DNA of 13,824 bases from a bacterium HR12. GTDB lineage: Bacteria > Actinomycetota > UBA4738 > HRBIN12. Positions within the stretch are counted from its first letter, which is position 1. Every line of letters starts with the position of its first letter. This document shows positions 1 to 7,580 of this stretch, piece after piece. The stretch covers positions 1-13,824 of the forward strand of contig BEHO01000005.1 of assembly GCA_002898915.1 (NCBI GenBank). The letters run 5' to 3'. Position numbers and translations under genes: made by a program. The notes below the pieces were generated by a model. The model saw only the letters and a program-made list of their open reading frames with translations. It was not told the DNA's origin and searched no databases.

Positions 1-708
1 CATCTCGTTGAACGTCTCGGCCACCTCGGCGAGCTCCCATCCGCGGTAGCGCGGCAGGCGAACCGAGAGGTCGCCGCCCCCCAGCCGCTGGGCCGCCTCC
101 CCGATGTCGGCGAGGGGTCGGAGCACGCTGCGTCGGAGGGCCCAGACGGAGACGACGATCCCGGCGAGGAGCGGCACGCCCGCGACCACGAGCGAGGTGC
201 GCGCGCTGCGCACCAGCTCCTCCTGGAAGGGGCCCTCGTCCAGGCGCACCTCGACGGCGCCGAGGACCTCGGAGGCCTCGGAGTGGCAGCCCACGCACTC
301 GGGCTGCTTCGGGATGGGGACGAAGACCGAGAGCATGCCCTGCCCCGAGGAGGAGACCGTCCGGTTCTGCTCCATGGCGCTCATCAGGGCGGCCCGGCCG
401 ACCTCCGACAGGCCGAGATCCGGGTTGGACGTCACCCACGGCGTGCCGGCCCGCCGGTACACCGTCACCGCCTCGATCAGGCGCCCCTCCTCGACGTTCC
501 GGACCGATCGGCGGATGTCCTCGGGGGCGTTGTTCAGCATGCTCACCTCGAGGCTGTCCTCCGCCGTCCGGGCCACGACCTCCCCAGCCTCGATCCACTG
601 CCGCTCGAGACGACCGGTGACGAGGCGCGCCATGACCGCGAGGGCGATGGCCGCCGCCGCGCCGAGCAGCACGGCCATCCAGAGCATCACCCTGGCTTCC
701 AGGCGCAC
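1..708 (-). CDS. HAMP sensor protein with extracytoplasmic c-haem site (probable histidine kinase; C-terminus beyond left edge)
   Basis: The first 236 codons are present; the reading frame is still open at position 1. Residues 8-30 form TM1. Residues about 31-170 form an extracytoplasmic sensor domain containing PECVGCH, with the CXXCH haem site at residues 138-142 (bases 283-297). Residues 171-193 form TM2, followed by a HAMP linker (LRPLADIGEAAQRLGGGDLSV) running to the edge. The GTG start at 708 is chosen because a TGA lies just upstream in frame (733-735) and a G-rich ribosome site precedes it. The family pattern (TM, c-haem sensor, TM, HAMP) is known from haem-sensing kinases and chemoreceptors of cytochrome-rich anaerobes such as Geobacter. 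The output domain is not visible, so histidine kinase versus chemoreceptor or cyclase is unresolved. The CXXCH would itself need the Ccm system encoded opposite. It probably senses redox state or a haem ligand and may control the neighbouring operons. Confidence 0.85.
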   Translation of the reverse strand, partial: MRLEARVMLWMAVLLGAAAAIALAVMARLVTGRLERQWIEAGEVVARTAEDSLEVSMLNNAPEDIRRSVRNVEEGRLIEAVTVYRRAGTPWVTSNPDLGLSEVGRAALMSAMEQNRTVSSSGQGMLSVFVPIPKQPECVGCHSEASEVLGAVEVRLDEGPFQEELVRSARTSLVVAGVPLLAGIVVSVWALRRSVLRPLADIGEAAQRLGGGDLSVRLPRYRGWELAEVAETFNEM

Positions 709-846
709 GGGGCACCCCCTTCCCTGGCTACTTCAGCGCATCGCCCGAGTCCACGGGTAGGGCACCGGTCCCCCCCTCGCGGGGCCCTCCGGTCCGGACG
801 CCTCGGGCCCCGAGCCGGCTCCGGGTCCGGCGCGCGTCCGGGGCCT

Positions 847-1974
847 TCAGGCCGAGGCGACCCGGACCGGCTCGTAGGCGCAGGCGGGGTCCTCCCCGAG
901 GGGATCCCCGGAGGTGGCGTAGGCGCGGGCGCGCGAGCCGCCGCACGCGTCGGCGTACGGGCAGATGCCGCACCGGCCCCCGAACGCCGCCGCCCGGATC
1001 GCCCGGAGGAGCGGGTGCTCGCGGTACAGGCGGACGATGTCGTCCCGGCGGACGTTGCCGAGGCGCACGGGGAGGAACCCGGCCGGGTACACGTCGCCGT
1101 CGTGGGCCACGAAGAGGATCCCCTTCCCGTCCCTCGTGCCGACGCTCTGCGCTCGCGAGCTCCCCGGCTCGCCGAGGCGGTCGCGCAGCCGACGCACGAG
1201 CCGCTCGTAGAGCGACCCGAGCCCGAAGGCGGCCACGGGGTCGACCTCGGGGTCGAGCTCACGTCGCTCCGCCACGACGCGGCGGAAGAACGGCGCCTCG
1301 ACGGTGCGGACGATGAACCCGTACCGCGACGCCTCGTACAGGAACTGGACGACGTCCTCGTTCTCCGCCGGCGAGAGCTCCTCGAGCTCCGTCCCGCGAC
1401 CCACCCGGATCAGGAAGAACACCTCCCAGATGTGCGCGCCCCAGTCCGCCACGAGGGCGGCGACGTCGGCGAGCTCCTCCACGTTCCGCCGCATCACGGT
1501 GGTGTTGATCTGGACCGTGTGGCCCTCCTCGACGAGCATCCGCACGGCCTCCTCGGTCCGCCGGAAGTGGCCCTCGATGCCGCGGACGGCCTCGTGGGTC
1601 TCCGCCCGCGCGCCGTCCAGGCTGATCGAGACGGTCTTCGCGCCGACCTCGCGCATCCGCACCGCCGCCTCGCGCGTGAGCAGCGGCGTGACGCTCGGCG
1701 CGAAGCCGATGGGCATCCCCAAGGAGCGGGCGTGGGCCGCGAGGTCGAAGAGGTCGGGCCGCATGAAGGGGTCCCCGCCGGTGAAGATGATCACCGGGAA
1801 CCGCGGCGTGAACGCCCGGAGGTCGTCGATCAGGCGCATCCCCTCCTCGGTCGAGAGCTGCCCGGGCATCGGCTCCGCGATGGCCTCCGCGCGGCAGTGC
1901 CGACAGGCCAGCCGGCACGCCTTCGTCGTCTCCCAGAACAGGAGGATCGGCGCCTGCTCGAAGTTCACCGGCAT
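847..1974 (-). CDS. radical SAM/SPASM-type protein, AhbD/NirJ-like (TIGR04053-like)
   Basis: 375 residues, complete. The N-terminal CX3CX2C motif (C20, C24, C27, in TKACRLACRHCRAE) binds the SAM-cleaving 4Fe-4S cluster, and FTGGDPF at 64-70 is the usual GGE/GGD-type SAM contact. The C-terminal part has cysteines 335, 338, 344 and 365 in CGICPYADACGGSRARAY and the following GDPLGEDPAC, which fits a SPASM/twitch auxiliary cluster. The start 'MPVNFEQAP' is chosen because the family begins just ahead of the ILLFWETTKAC strand and a GGGGTGA ribosome site lies at the end of the upstream tlpA-like gene, 4 nt away. Relatives include enzymes of the alternative haem pathway (AhbC/AhbD) and haem d1 synthesis (NirJ), but TIGR04053 members have no settled reaction. 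Placement beside thioredoxin and c-haem genes suggests haem or cytochrome modification; that role is inferred. Confidence 0.85.
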   Translation of the reverse strand: MPVNFEQAPILLFWETTKACRLACRHCRAEAIAEPMPGQLSTEEGMRLIDDLRAFTPRFPVIIFTGGDPFMRPDLFDLAAHARSLGMPIGFAPSVTPLLTREAAVRMREVGAKTVSISLDGARAETHEAVRGIEGHFRRTEEAVRMLVEEGHTVQINTTVMRRNVEELADVAALVADWGAHIWEVFFLIRVGRGTELEELSPAENEDVVQFLYEASRYGFIVRTVEAPFFRRVVAERRELDPEVDPVAAFGLGSLYERLVRRLRDRLGEPGSSRAQSVGTRDGKGILFVAHDGDVYPAGFLPVRLGNVRRDDIVRLYREHPLLRAIRAAAFGGRCGICPYADACGGSRARAYATSGDPLGEDPACAYEPVRVASA

Positions 1975-1978
1975 CGGA

Positions 1979-2710
1979 TCACCCCAGGATCGAAGCCACG
2001 TACGTGTCGAGGGTCCGCGCGTCGATCGGCCCGACCTGCTTGGCCCGGATGACGCCGTCGGCGTCGATGAAGAAGGTCTCGGGGAAACCGAGCGCCCCGT
2101 ACCGGGCCGCGAGCGAACCGTCCACATCCACGACGCTCCGGTAGCCGATCCCGAACTCCTCCTCGAAGGCGAGCGCGTCGCGCTCGGCGTCCTGCGAGTC
2201 CACGCCGAGGAAGATCACGCCCGCCTTCCGCCACCTCGGCTCGGCCGCGGCGAGGATCGGCGCCTCCTCACGACACGGGCCGCACCACGAGGCCCAGAAG
2301 TTCAGGACCACCGGCTTACCCCGGAGGTCCGAGAGCGCCAGGGTGCCCGGGTCACCGTCCCCGCCGCCGCCCTCCGGCAACGGCCAGGCGCCCGGGCGAT
2401 CGGGGCCCCCGAGGAGGGGCAGCTCGAAGTCCGGCGCCGCACGACCGAAGGGATCCTGCCCGAGCCCGCCGCCGTCGCGGGCCCCGAGCACGATCCACAC
2501 GAACCCCAGGGCGAGACCGAGGACGAGCAGGCCGACGACGATGCCGCGGGCGCGCCCACCGCGTGGAGGGGCCGCCGACGGCTCGGTGAAGACGTCGTCG
2601 TCCGGTCCGAGCGGCGTTGCAGGTGCGACCCCGCCGGGCTCGGCGTCGGACGCCCGGGTGCCGTCCTCCTTCACGCCCTCATCATCCTCGACCCTCACGC
2701 TGGCGACCAT
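1979..2710 (-). CDS. membrane-anchored TlpA/ResA/CcmG-type thiol-disulfide reductase
   Basis: 243 residues from the ATG at 2710. An acidic, proline-rich N-terminus is followed by one TM helix (about 56-76), a glycine-rich linker, and a thioredoxin fold with the redox motif WCGPC (C143, C146), LNFWASW before it, and the cis-proline loop GFPETFFID (P210). Proteins of this type (ResA, CcmG/DsbE, TlpA) reduce the CXXCH cysteines of apocytochrome c outside the membrane so that haem can be attached. It is the first gene of the leftward group, divergent from ccmE, and ends 4 nt before the radical SAM gene. The start is uncertain: the ATG at 2710 has a poor ribosome site, while the in-frame GTG at 2674 sits behind a GATGAGGG stretch. 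Either choice leaves the TM and catalytic domain intact. Confidence 0.9.
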   Translation of the reverse strand: MVASVRVEDDEGVKEDGTRASDAEPGGVAPATPLGPDDDVFTEPSAAPPRGGRARGIVVGLLVLGLALGFVWIVLGARDGGGLGQDPFGRAAPDFELPLLGGPDRPGAWPLPEGGGGDGDPGTLALSDLRGKPVVLNFWASWCGPCREEAPILAAAEPRWRKAGVIFLGVDSQDAERDALAFEEEFGIGYRSVVDVDGSLAARYGALGFPETFFIDADGVIRAKQVGPIDARTLDTYVASILG

Positions 2711-2876
2711 GGCACGACCCCATCGGGTCGCCACCGGACCATCGGCCCGCCGGTACCGGGCCCGCGGACCCATATCGAGCCTCGGTACGGGGCGGACCAT
2801 TCAACCCGAAGAGGGCGCGAACGGCCCGATTTCGCGCGGGCCCGCCCGCTCGGTCGAGACGGAAGGGAGCGGAGCG
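2711..2876. promoter_or_regulatory. divergent intergenic region between tlpA-like gene and ccmE
   Basis: This 166 bp non-coding stretch lies between two diverging operons and must hold promoters for both, so it is the natural place for control. It has a perfect 10 bp palindrome CCGGTACCGG at 2750-2759 and three similar GGACC(C)AT units at 2736-2742, 2766-2773 and 2794-2800, spaced about 28-30 bp. No convincing -35/-10 pair was found on either strand. The regulatory role is inferred from position; the operator idea is tentative. Confidence 0.4.
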
Positions 2877-3329
2877 ATGACCACCGTCACCGACGCCGAC
2901 GGCTTCCCCGAGCTCGACGCCCCCGAGGGGTTCGTCCGCAGACCGAGTCGCCTCCCCCTCGTGCTCCTCGGCATCGCCGTGCTCGGTGCGCTCGTGGCCG
3001 TGGGCTACACGATGTTCACCCGCTCGGTCGTCTACTACCACACGCCCACCGAGGTCCGCTCGATGCCGGGCGAGCGCGTCCGGATCTCCGGCCAGGTCGT
3101 GGACGGCAGCATCTCCACCGACCCGAGCGCCGGGGTCGTGCGCTTCGCCGTCACGGACGGGGTCACCACGGTCCCCGTCGTCTACCGCGGGCCGCGGCCG
3201 GACACCCTCCGCGACGAGGCCGAGGCCGTCGTGGAGGGCGAGCTGGGCCGCGACGGCGTGTTCCGGGCCGACGTCCTGTTCGCCAAGTGCCCCTCGAAGT
3301 TCGAGGCCAAGCTGGATCAGGGAGGCTGA
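2877..3329 (+). CDS. ccmE: CcmE, cytochrome c maturation haem chaperone (cysteine-type variant)
   Basis: 150 residues. A cytoplasmic N-terminus is followed by one TM helix (about 27-46), then YYHTPTEV, the usual CcmE entry to the OB-fold, and the beta-rich domain to about 136. CcmE covalently holds haem outside the membrane and passes it to CcmF for attachment to apocytochrome c. The haem-binding segment here is AKCPSKFEAK: Cys138 replaces the histidine of the E. coli HXXXY motif, as in the CXXXY class of Desulfovibrio and archaea, and the following tyrosine is replaced by Phe142 (TTC at 3300-3302). The ATG at 2877 follows a clear GGAAGGGAGCGG ribosome site. It is first in the plus-strand operon, 3 nt before ccmA. 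Confidence 0.93.
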   Translation: MTTVTDADGFPELDAPEGFVRRPSRLPLVLLGIAVLGALVAVGYTMFTRSVVYYHTPTEVRSMPGERVRISGQVVDGSISTDPSAGVVRFAVTDGVTTVPVVYRGPRPDTLRDEAEAVVEGELGRDGVFRADVLFAKCPSKFEAKLDQGG

Positions 3330-3332
3330 GCG

Positions 3333-4061
3333 GTGGACGCCGCGCCGGCGCTCGGGATCTCGCTCCGGGGCGTCACCAAGGCCTTCGGCGCGCAGGTCGC
3401 GCTGGACCACGTGGATCTCGAGATCCCCCAGGGCTCCTTCCTCGCCGTCATGGGCGCCAACGGCGCCGGCAAGACGACGCTGCTCAAGACCATCGCCGGC
3501 CTCGCCGTCCCCACCGCGGGCAGCGTGCGCATCGCCGGCGTCGAGATGCGCGAGGCGGGCCCCCGCCTGCGCGCCCTCATCGGCGTGGTCTCCCACGAGA
3601 CGATGCTCTACGCCGACCTCACCGCCGCCGAGAACCTCCGCTTCCACGCCAGGCTCTTCGGCCTCCGCCACCCCCGGGAGGCCGTGGAGCGCGCGGGCGA
3701 GCGCCTGGGCATCACCCCCGTGCTCGACCGGCCGGTCCGCGCCCTCTCCCGCGGAACGCGCCAGCGCGTCGCGCTCGCCCGCGCGCTCCTCCACGACCCC
3801 GCGATCCTCCTCCTCGACGAGCCCTTCACGGGCCTGGACGAAGCCGCGGCCGCGTCCCTGACCGAGCTCCTCGAGGAGCTGGCCACGCCGGAGCGCACCC
3901 TCGTGGTCACCCTCCACGACGTGGTGCGGGCGATGGCCGGCCCGCGTCGCCTCGTCGTGCTCTCGGCGGGCCGGATCGCGCTGGACACGCCGATCGACAC
4001 CGGATCCGAGGCCATCGCCGAGACCTACCTCGGCCTGCTCCGGGAGGAGGCACGCCGATGA
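3333..4061 (+). CDS. ccmA: CcmA, haem exporter ATP-binding subunit
   Basis: 242 residues. This is the ABC ATPase of the CcmABCD complex, which uses ATP to release haem-loaded CcmE from CcmC. Walker A is GANGAGKT (41-48), the signature is LSRGTRQR (139-146), Walker B is ILLLDEPFTGLD (158-169), and the switch histidine is H195 in VTLHD. The Q-loop region reads SHETMLYADLT, with no glutamine, which is a usual CcmA trait. The GTG start at 3333 is preceded by GGAGG at 3321-3325, inside the end of ccmE. The gene overlaps ccmB by 4 nt (ATGA), so translation is probably coupled. A generic ABC-2 ATPase would be the alternative, but the adjoining ccmB and ccmE settle the call. Confidence 0.93.
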   Translation: MDAAPALGISLRGVTKAFGAQVALDHVDLEIPQGSFLAVMGANGAGKTTLLKTIAGLAVPTAGSVRIAGVEMREAGPRLRALIGVVSHETMLYADLTAAENLRFHARLFGLRHPREAVERAGERLGITPVLDRPVRALSRGTRQRVALARALLHDPAILLLDEPFTGLDEAAAASLTELLEELATPERTLVVTLHDVVRAMAGPRRLVVLSAGRIALDTPIDTGSEAIAETYLGLLREEARR

Positions 4062-4735
4062 GCTGGCTCGGTCCCGCGCTCGCCATCGCCGGCAAGGACC
4101 TCCGGCTCGAGACGAAGACGAGGGACGTCGTCGCCTCCGTCGGCCTGTTCGTCCTCCTGGTGGTGGTCACGGCGAGCTTCGCCTTCCCCACCGCCGGCGC
4201 GGGGCGCGAGGGCGTCGCCGCCGGGGTGCTGTGGATGGCCTTCCTCTTCGCCGCGTTGCTCGGCATGGGCCGCTCGATGGCGATCGAGAAGGAGGACGCG
4301 TGCCTCGAGGGGCTCCTCGTCTCGCCGGCGCCGCGCGAGGCCGTGTTCCTCGGCAAGCTCCTCACGAACCTCGGCTTCACGTTCGCGGTCGAGGTCGTGA
4401 TCCTCCCGCTGTTCATCGTCCTGCTGCAGCTGCGGCCGGGCGGGGGCCTCGGGCTCCTCGTGCTCGACGCGCTCCTCGGCACCCTCGGGCTCGTCACCGT
4501 GGGAACCCTGTTCGCCGCCATGGCCGTGAACACCCGGGGGCGCGAGGCGATCCTGCCGCTGCTCGTCATGCCGGTCTCGGTCCCGGTCATGGTGGCCGCG
4601 GTGAAGGTGGCCGAGGCCGGCTTCGCCGGCGGCATGGGCGAGGGGACCCTCTCCTGGCTCCTGCTCATGGTCGGCTACGACGCCCTGTTCCTGCTGGTCG
4701 CCCTGGCGACCTTCCACCACGTGACGGAAGAGTGA
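4058..4735 (+). CDS. ccmB: CcmB, haem exporter membrane subunit
   Basis: 225 residues, close to the family's usual length of about 220. It is a six-helix membrane protein with an amphipathic N-terminus (AIAGKDLRLETKTRD) and the conserved cytoplasmic stretch IEKEDACLEGLLVSPAPREAV leading to FLGK, both typical of CcmB. It partners CcmA in the CcmABCD ATPase complex that frees holo-CcmE. The ATG at 4058 overlaps the ccmA stop. The protein ends in a short tail (HHVTEE) just before the ribosome site of ccmC. No oddities were seen. Confidence 0.92.
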   Translation: MSWLGPALAIAGKDLRLETKTRDVVASVGLFVLLVVVTASFAFPTAGAGREGVAAGVLWMAFLFAALLGMGRSMAIEKEDACLEGLLVSPAPREAVFLGKLLTNLGFTFAVEVVILPLFIVLLQLRPGGGLGLLVLDALLGTLGLVTVGTLFAAMAVNTRGREAILPLLVMPVSVPVMVAAVKVAEAGFAGGMGEGTLSWLLLMVGYDALFLLVALATFHHVTEE

Positions 4736-4740
4736 GGTGA
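4734..4740 (+). promoter_or_regulatory. ribosome binding site deciding the ccmC start
   Basis: GAGGTGA lies 5 nt before the GTG at 4746 and overlaps the ccmB stop codon. It covers the other candidate GTG at 4737, which argues against that start. Confidence 0.6.
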
Positions 4741-4745
4741 GGGAC

Positions 4746-5471
4746 GTGGAGACGCACACCCTGCGATCGACCGCGACGGAGCTCGCGACCCCGGACACCG
4801 ACGAGGCCGCCCGCACGCGCCGCCTGTGGGGGCTGCTCGCGGCGATCTCGCTCACGGTGCTGCTCGCCATGGCGTTCTGGTACGCGCCGGAGGACGCGAA
4901 CCAGGGCCCCGTGCAGCGGATCTTCTACATCCACGTCCCGAGCGCCTGGATCGGCTTCCTCGCGTTCGCTGTCGTCTTCGTGGCGAGCATCGCGTTCCTG
5001 GCGACCGGGGCGCGACGCTTCGACGAGCTCGCGGCCTCCTCCGCGGAGGTCGGGGTGGTCTTCACGACGGCCGTGCTGATCACCGGCCCGCTGTGGGGGC
5101 GGCCGGTCTGGGGTATCTACTGGACCTGGGACCCCCGCCTCACGAGCTTCCTCATGCTCTGGCTGATCTACCTCTCCTACCTCGTGCTGCGGGGGTACGT
5201 TCCCGAGCCGATCCGTCGGGCGCGGTTCTCCGCGGTCCTCGGGATCGTCGGCTTCCTCGACGTGCCGATCGTCTACCTCTCGGCGCGGTGGTGGCGGTCC
5301 GAGCATCCCACGCAGTTCGTCGTGGAGGGCGGGGACCTGCCGCCGCAGATGCTCGTCACCATGCTCGTCGGCGTCGTCGCCTTCACGTTCCTCTACCTGT
5401 ACCTGCTCTCGGTGCGTCGGCGGGTGGCCCGCCTGCGCGCCGCGGCCGAGCTCGCGGAGGTGGGCCGATGA
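4746..5471 (+). CDS. ccmC: CcmC, haem-handling WWD protein that loads CcmE
   Basis: 241 residues from the GTG at 4746. It is a six-TM member of the haem-handling protein family. The WWD motif WGRPVWGIYWTWDPRLTS begins near residue 117, and the expected flanking haem-ligand histidines are H63 (FYIHVPSAW) and H187 (SEHPTQ). CcmC presents haem outside the membrane and is needed for its covalent attachment to CcmE. An in-frame GTG at 4737 is possible but would overlap the ribosome site GAGGTGA (4734-4740); starting at 4746 leaves a normal 5 nt spacer. The gene follows ccmB by 10 nt and overlaps ccmD by 4 nt (ATGA). Confidence 0.93.
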   Translation: METHTLRSTATELATPDTDEAARTRRLWGLLAAISLTVLLAMAFWYAPEDANQGPVQRIFYIHVPSAWIGFLAFAVVFVASIAFLATGARRFDELAASSAEVGVVFTTAVLITGPLWGRPVWGIYWTWDPRLTSFLMLWLIYLSYLVLRGYVPEPIRRARFSAVLGIVGFLDVPIVYLSARWWRSEHPTQFVVEGGDLPPQMLVTMLVGVVAFTFLYLYLLSVRRRVARLRAAAELAEVGR

Positions 5472-5596
5472 AGGCCAACGTCCCCTACCTCGTCGCCGCG
5501 TACCTCGGAACCGCGGCGCTCTACGGCGGCTACCTCCTGCGGCTGCTCCGGCAGGAGCGTCGGCTCCGGGGGAGGGACCGTGGTTCTCCTCGGTAA
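5468..5596 (+). CDS. ccmD: CcmD-like small membrane protein
   Basis: 42 residues, called from position and form. It starts with ATG inside the ccmC stop and ends at TAA 5594-5596, 17 nt into ccmF. The product has one TM helix (about 6-24: PYLVAAYLGTAALYGGYLL) followed by a strongly basic cytoplasmic tail (RLLRQERRLRGRDRG). This is the usual make-up of CcmD, the small CcmABCD subunit that helps release holo-CcmE. CcmD proteins are poorly conserved, so the assignment rests on length, topology and its slot between ccmC and ccmF rather than residue identity. Confidence 0.8.
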   Translation: MKANVPYLVAAYLGTAALYGGYLLRLLRQERRLRGRDRGSPR

Positions 5597-7580
5597 CTTC
5601 GCGCTCCTGGTCGCGCTCGTCGCCGCGGGCTACGCCGTCGTCGTGGGCGTCGCCGGCGCCCGCGGGCGGCGCGAGGAGACCGTCCGCAGCGCGGAGGGCG
5701 GGATGAAGGCCGCCGCCCTCGCGCTCTCCGTGGCCGCCCTGGCGCTCGTCGTCCTGCTGCTGCGCAAGGACTTCCGGGTGGAGTACGTCGCGCAGTACAC
5801 GAGCCGCGACCTGTCCACCTTCTACACGATCGGCGCCTTCTGGGCCGGGCAGGCGGGCTCGCTCCTGCTCTGGGCCTGGACCCTCTCCCTCGTCGGGGTC
5901 GCGGTGCTCATCGCCAACCGCACGCGGAACCGCGACCTCATGCCGTGGGTGACCGTGACGATCGGCGTGGTCCTCACGTTCTTCACCGCGCTCGTGACCT
6001 TCTACGGGAACCCGTTCCGGACCCTGCCGGTCGCGCCGCCCGACGGTCAGGGGCTCAACCCGCTCCTCCAGAACTACGGCCAGTGGGTCCACCCGATCGC
6101 GCTGTACCTCGGGTACGTCGGCTTCACCGTGCCCTTCGCCTTCGCCGTCGCCGCCCTCGTCACCGGCAAGCTCGGGGATCGATGGATCCGTTCCGCGCGC
6201 CGCGCCACCCTCTGGGCCTGGGTGCTGCTCACCGCGGGGATCCTGTTCGGCGCGCGGTGGGCCTACGTGGAGCTCGGCTGGGGCGGGTACTGGGCCTGGG
6301 ACCCGGTGGAGAACGCGAGCCTGCTGCCGTGGCTCGCGGGCACCGCGTACCTCCACTCCGTCGTCGTCCAGGAGAAGCGCGGGATGCTGCGGGTGTGGAA
6401 CGTCGCCCTCGCCGTCGCGGCGTTCGCCCTCTCGATCTTCGGCACGTTCCTCACGCGCTCGGGCATCGTCTCCTCGGTCCACGCCTTCGCCGAGTCCTCG
6501 ATCGGGATCCCGCTCATCGCCTTCACCGTGGCGTCGGTGGCGGTCGGCACCGGGCTCATCGTGTGGCGGCTCCCCGAGCTCCGCTCGCCCAACCGGATCA
6601 CGGCCGTGGTCTCGCGCGAGTCCTCGTTCGTCCTCACGAACCTCCTGTTCGTCGCCATGACGCTTGTCGTGCTGTGGGGCACGGTCTACCCCATCGTGAG
6701 CGAGGCGATCCGCGGGGTCGAGCTCTCCGTCGGGCAGCCCTTCTTCAACACGCTCATGGCGCCGCTCGCGATCGTCACCGTCGCCCTGCTCGGCACGTGC
6801 CCCCTGCTCGCGTGGCGTCGGGTCTCCGCACGGCACCTGAGGCGGAACCTGGCGGTGCCGGCGGCGATCGGCGCCGCCGTCTTCCTCGGCCTCGCGCTGG
6901 CGAACCGAGGGCGTCACCTCGCGATCGTCGGGGTCCTCTCCCTCGGCGCGTTCGCGCTCGCCACGGCGACGACCGAGCTCGCGCGGGGCCTGCTCGCTCG
7001 GCACCGCCACCACGGGGAGGGCTGGGGGCGAGCGCTCGGCAACCTGTTCGCCTTCACGCCCCGGCGCTACGGAGGCCCGGTGATCCACGCCGGCGTCGTC
7101 ATCATGCTCGCGGCCATCGCGGTGAACGTGGGGCTCAAGGTCGAGCGCCAGGCCCAGCTCGCGATCGGCGATTCGCTCACCGTGCACGGGACGCGGGTGA
7201 CGTTCACCGACCTCACGTTCGAGCAGACCCCCTCGAAGTTCGCCCTGGTGGGCCACTTCCGGATCACGGGCCCCGACGGGGAGCGGCTCGGGACGATCCG
7301 CACCGAGCAGGCCGAGTACACGGGTCAGCAGCGGGTCACCGAGGTCGGCATGCGCTCGACGCTCGGCGCCGACCTCTACGTCGTCATGAACGAGGTGGAC
7401 CCCCGGCGGCGGGTGGCGACGGTCCTCGTCTTCCACGAACCGGCGGTGTTCTGGATCTGGACCGGCATGGTCGTGATCGTCCTCGGCGGCGTCCTCGCCG
7501 CATGGCCGTGGCGCATCGACCGTCCCCGGGGAGGGCTGGCGCTCGAGCTGGCGAGCGAGGAGGTGGAGGTGGTCGCGTGA
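5580..7580 (+). CDS. ccmF: CcmF, cytochrome c haem lyase subunit
   Basis: 666 residues, of the family's usual size (about 650). It is a multi-TM haem-handling protein that takes haem from CcmE and attaches it to CXXCH of apocytochrome c. The WWD motif WGGYWAWDPVENASLLPWL spans 234-252. Four histidines fall where the E. coli ligands (H173, H261, H303, H491) would be expected: H171 (WVHPIALYLG), H259 (AYLHS), H301 (SVHAF) and H503 (VIHAGVV). A large extracytoplasmic domain follows (about 520-615), then a last TM (about 623-642). The GTG at 5580 follows GGGGGAGGGACC and gives the typical N-terminus VLLGNFALLVAL. It overlaps ccmD by 17 nt and the next gene by 4 nt. Confidence 0.95.
   Translation: MVLLGNFALLVALVAAGYAVVVGVAGARGRREETVRSAEGGMKAAALALSVAALALVVLLLRKDFRVEYVAQYTSRDLSTFYTIGAFWAGQAGSLLLWAWTLSLVGVAVLIANRTRNRDLMPWVTVTIGVVLTFFTALVTFYGNPFRTLPVAPPDGQGLNPLLQNYGQWVHPIALYLGYVGFTVPFAFAVAALVTGKLGDRWIRSARRATLWAWVLLTAGILFGARWAYVELGWGGYWAWDPVENASLLPWLAGTAYLHSVVVQEKRGMLRVWNVALAVAAFALSIFGTFLTRSGIVSSVHAFAESSIGIPLIAFTVASVAVGTGLIVWRLPELRSPNRITAVVSRESSFVLTNLLFVAMTLVVLWGTVYPIVSEAIRGVELSVGQPFFNTLMAPLAIVTVALLGTCPLLAWRRVSARHLRRNLAVPAAIGAAVFLGLALANRGRHLAIVGVLSLGAFALATATTELARGLLARHRHHGEGWGRALGNLFAFTPRRYGGPVIHAGVVIMLAAIAVNVGLKVERQAQLAIGDSLTVHGTRVTFTDLTFEQTPSKFALVGHFRITGPDGERLGTIRTEQAEYTGQQRVTEVGMRSTLGADLYVVMNEVDPRRRVATVLVFHEPAVFWIWTGMVVIVLGGVLAAWPWRIDRPRGGLALELASEEVEVVA

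Noticed and set aside
802..814. Hairpin CTCGG-GCC-CCGAG between the radical SAM gene and the sensor gene
   Set aside because: It has no T-tract, and short GC hairpins are expected by chance here. It does not support an intrinsic terminator.
2775..2811. Possible minus-strand promoter with TTGAAT and GATATG
   Set aside because: The spacing is 22 bp instead of about 17, and the -10 match is poor.
1304..4057. Open plus-strand frame upstream of and in phase with ccmB
   Set aside because: It runs antisense through the radical SAM and TlpA genes and out of frame through ccmE and ccmA. Only the part from 4058 encodes CcmB.
4665..7436. Very long open frame on the minus strand opposite ccmC-ccmF
   Set aside because: The product is low-complexity (E/R/G/P/D/H-rich) with no recognisable domain, and it lies antisense to well-supported ccm genes. 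This is the usual artefact of GC-rich codon bias.
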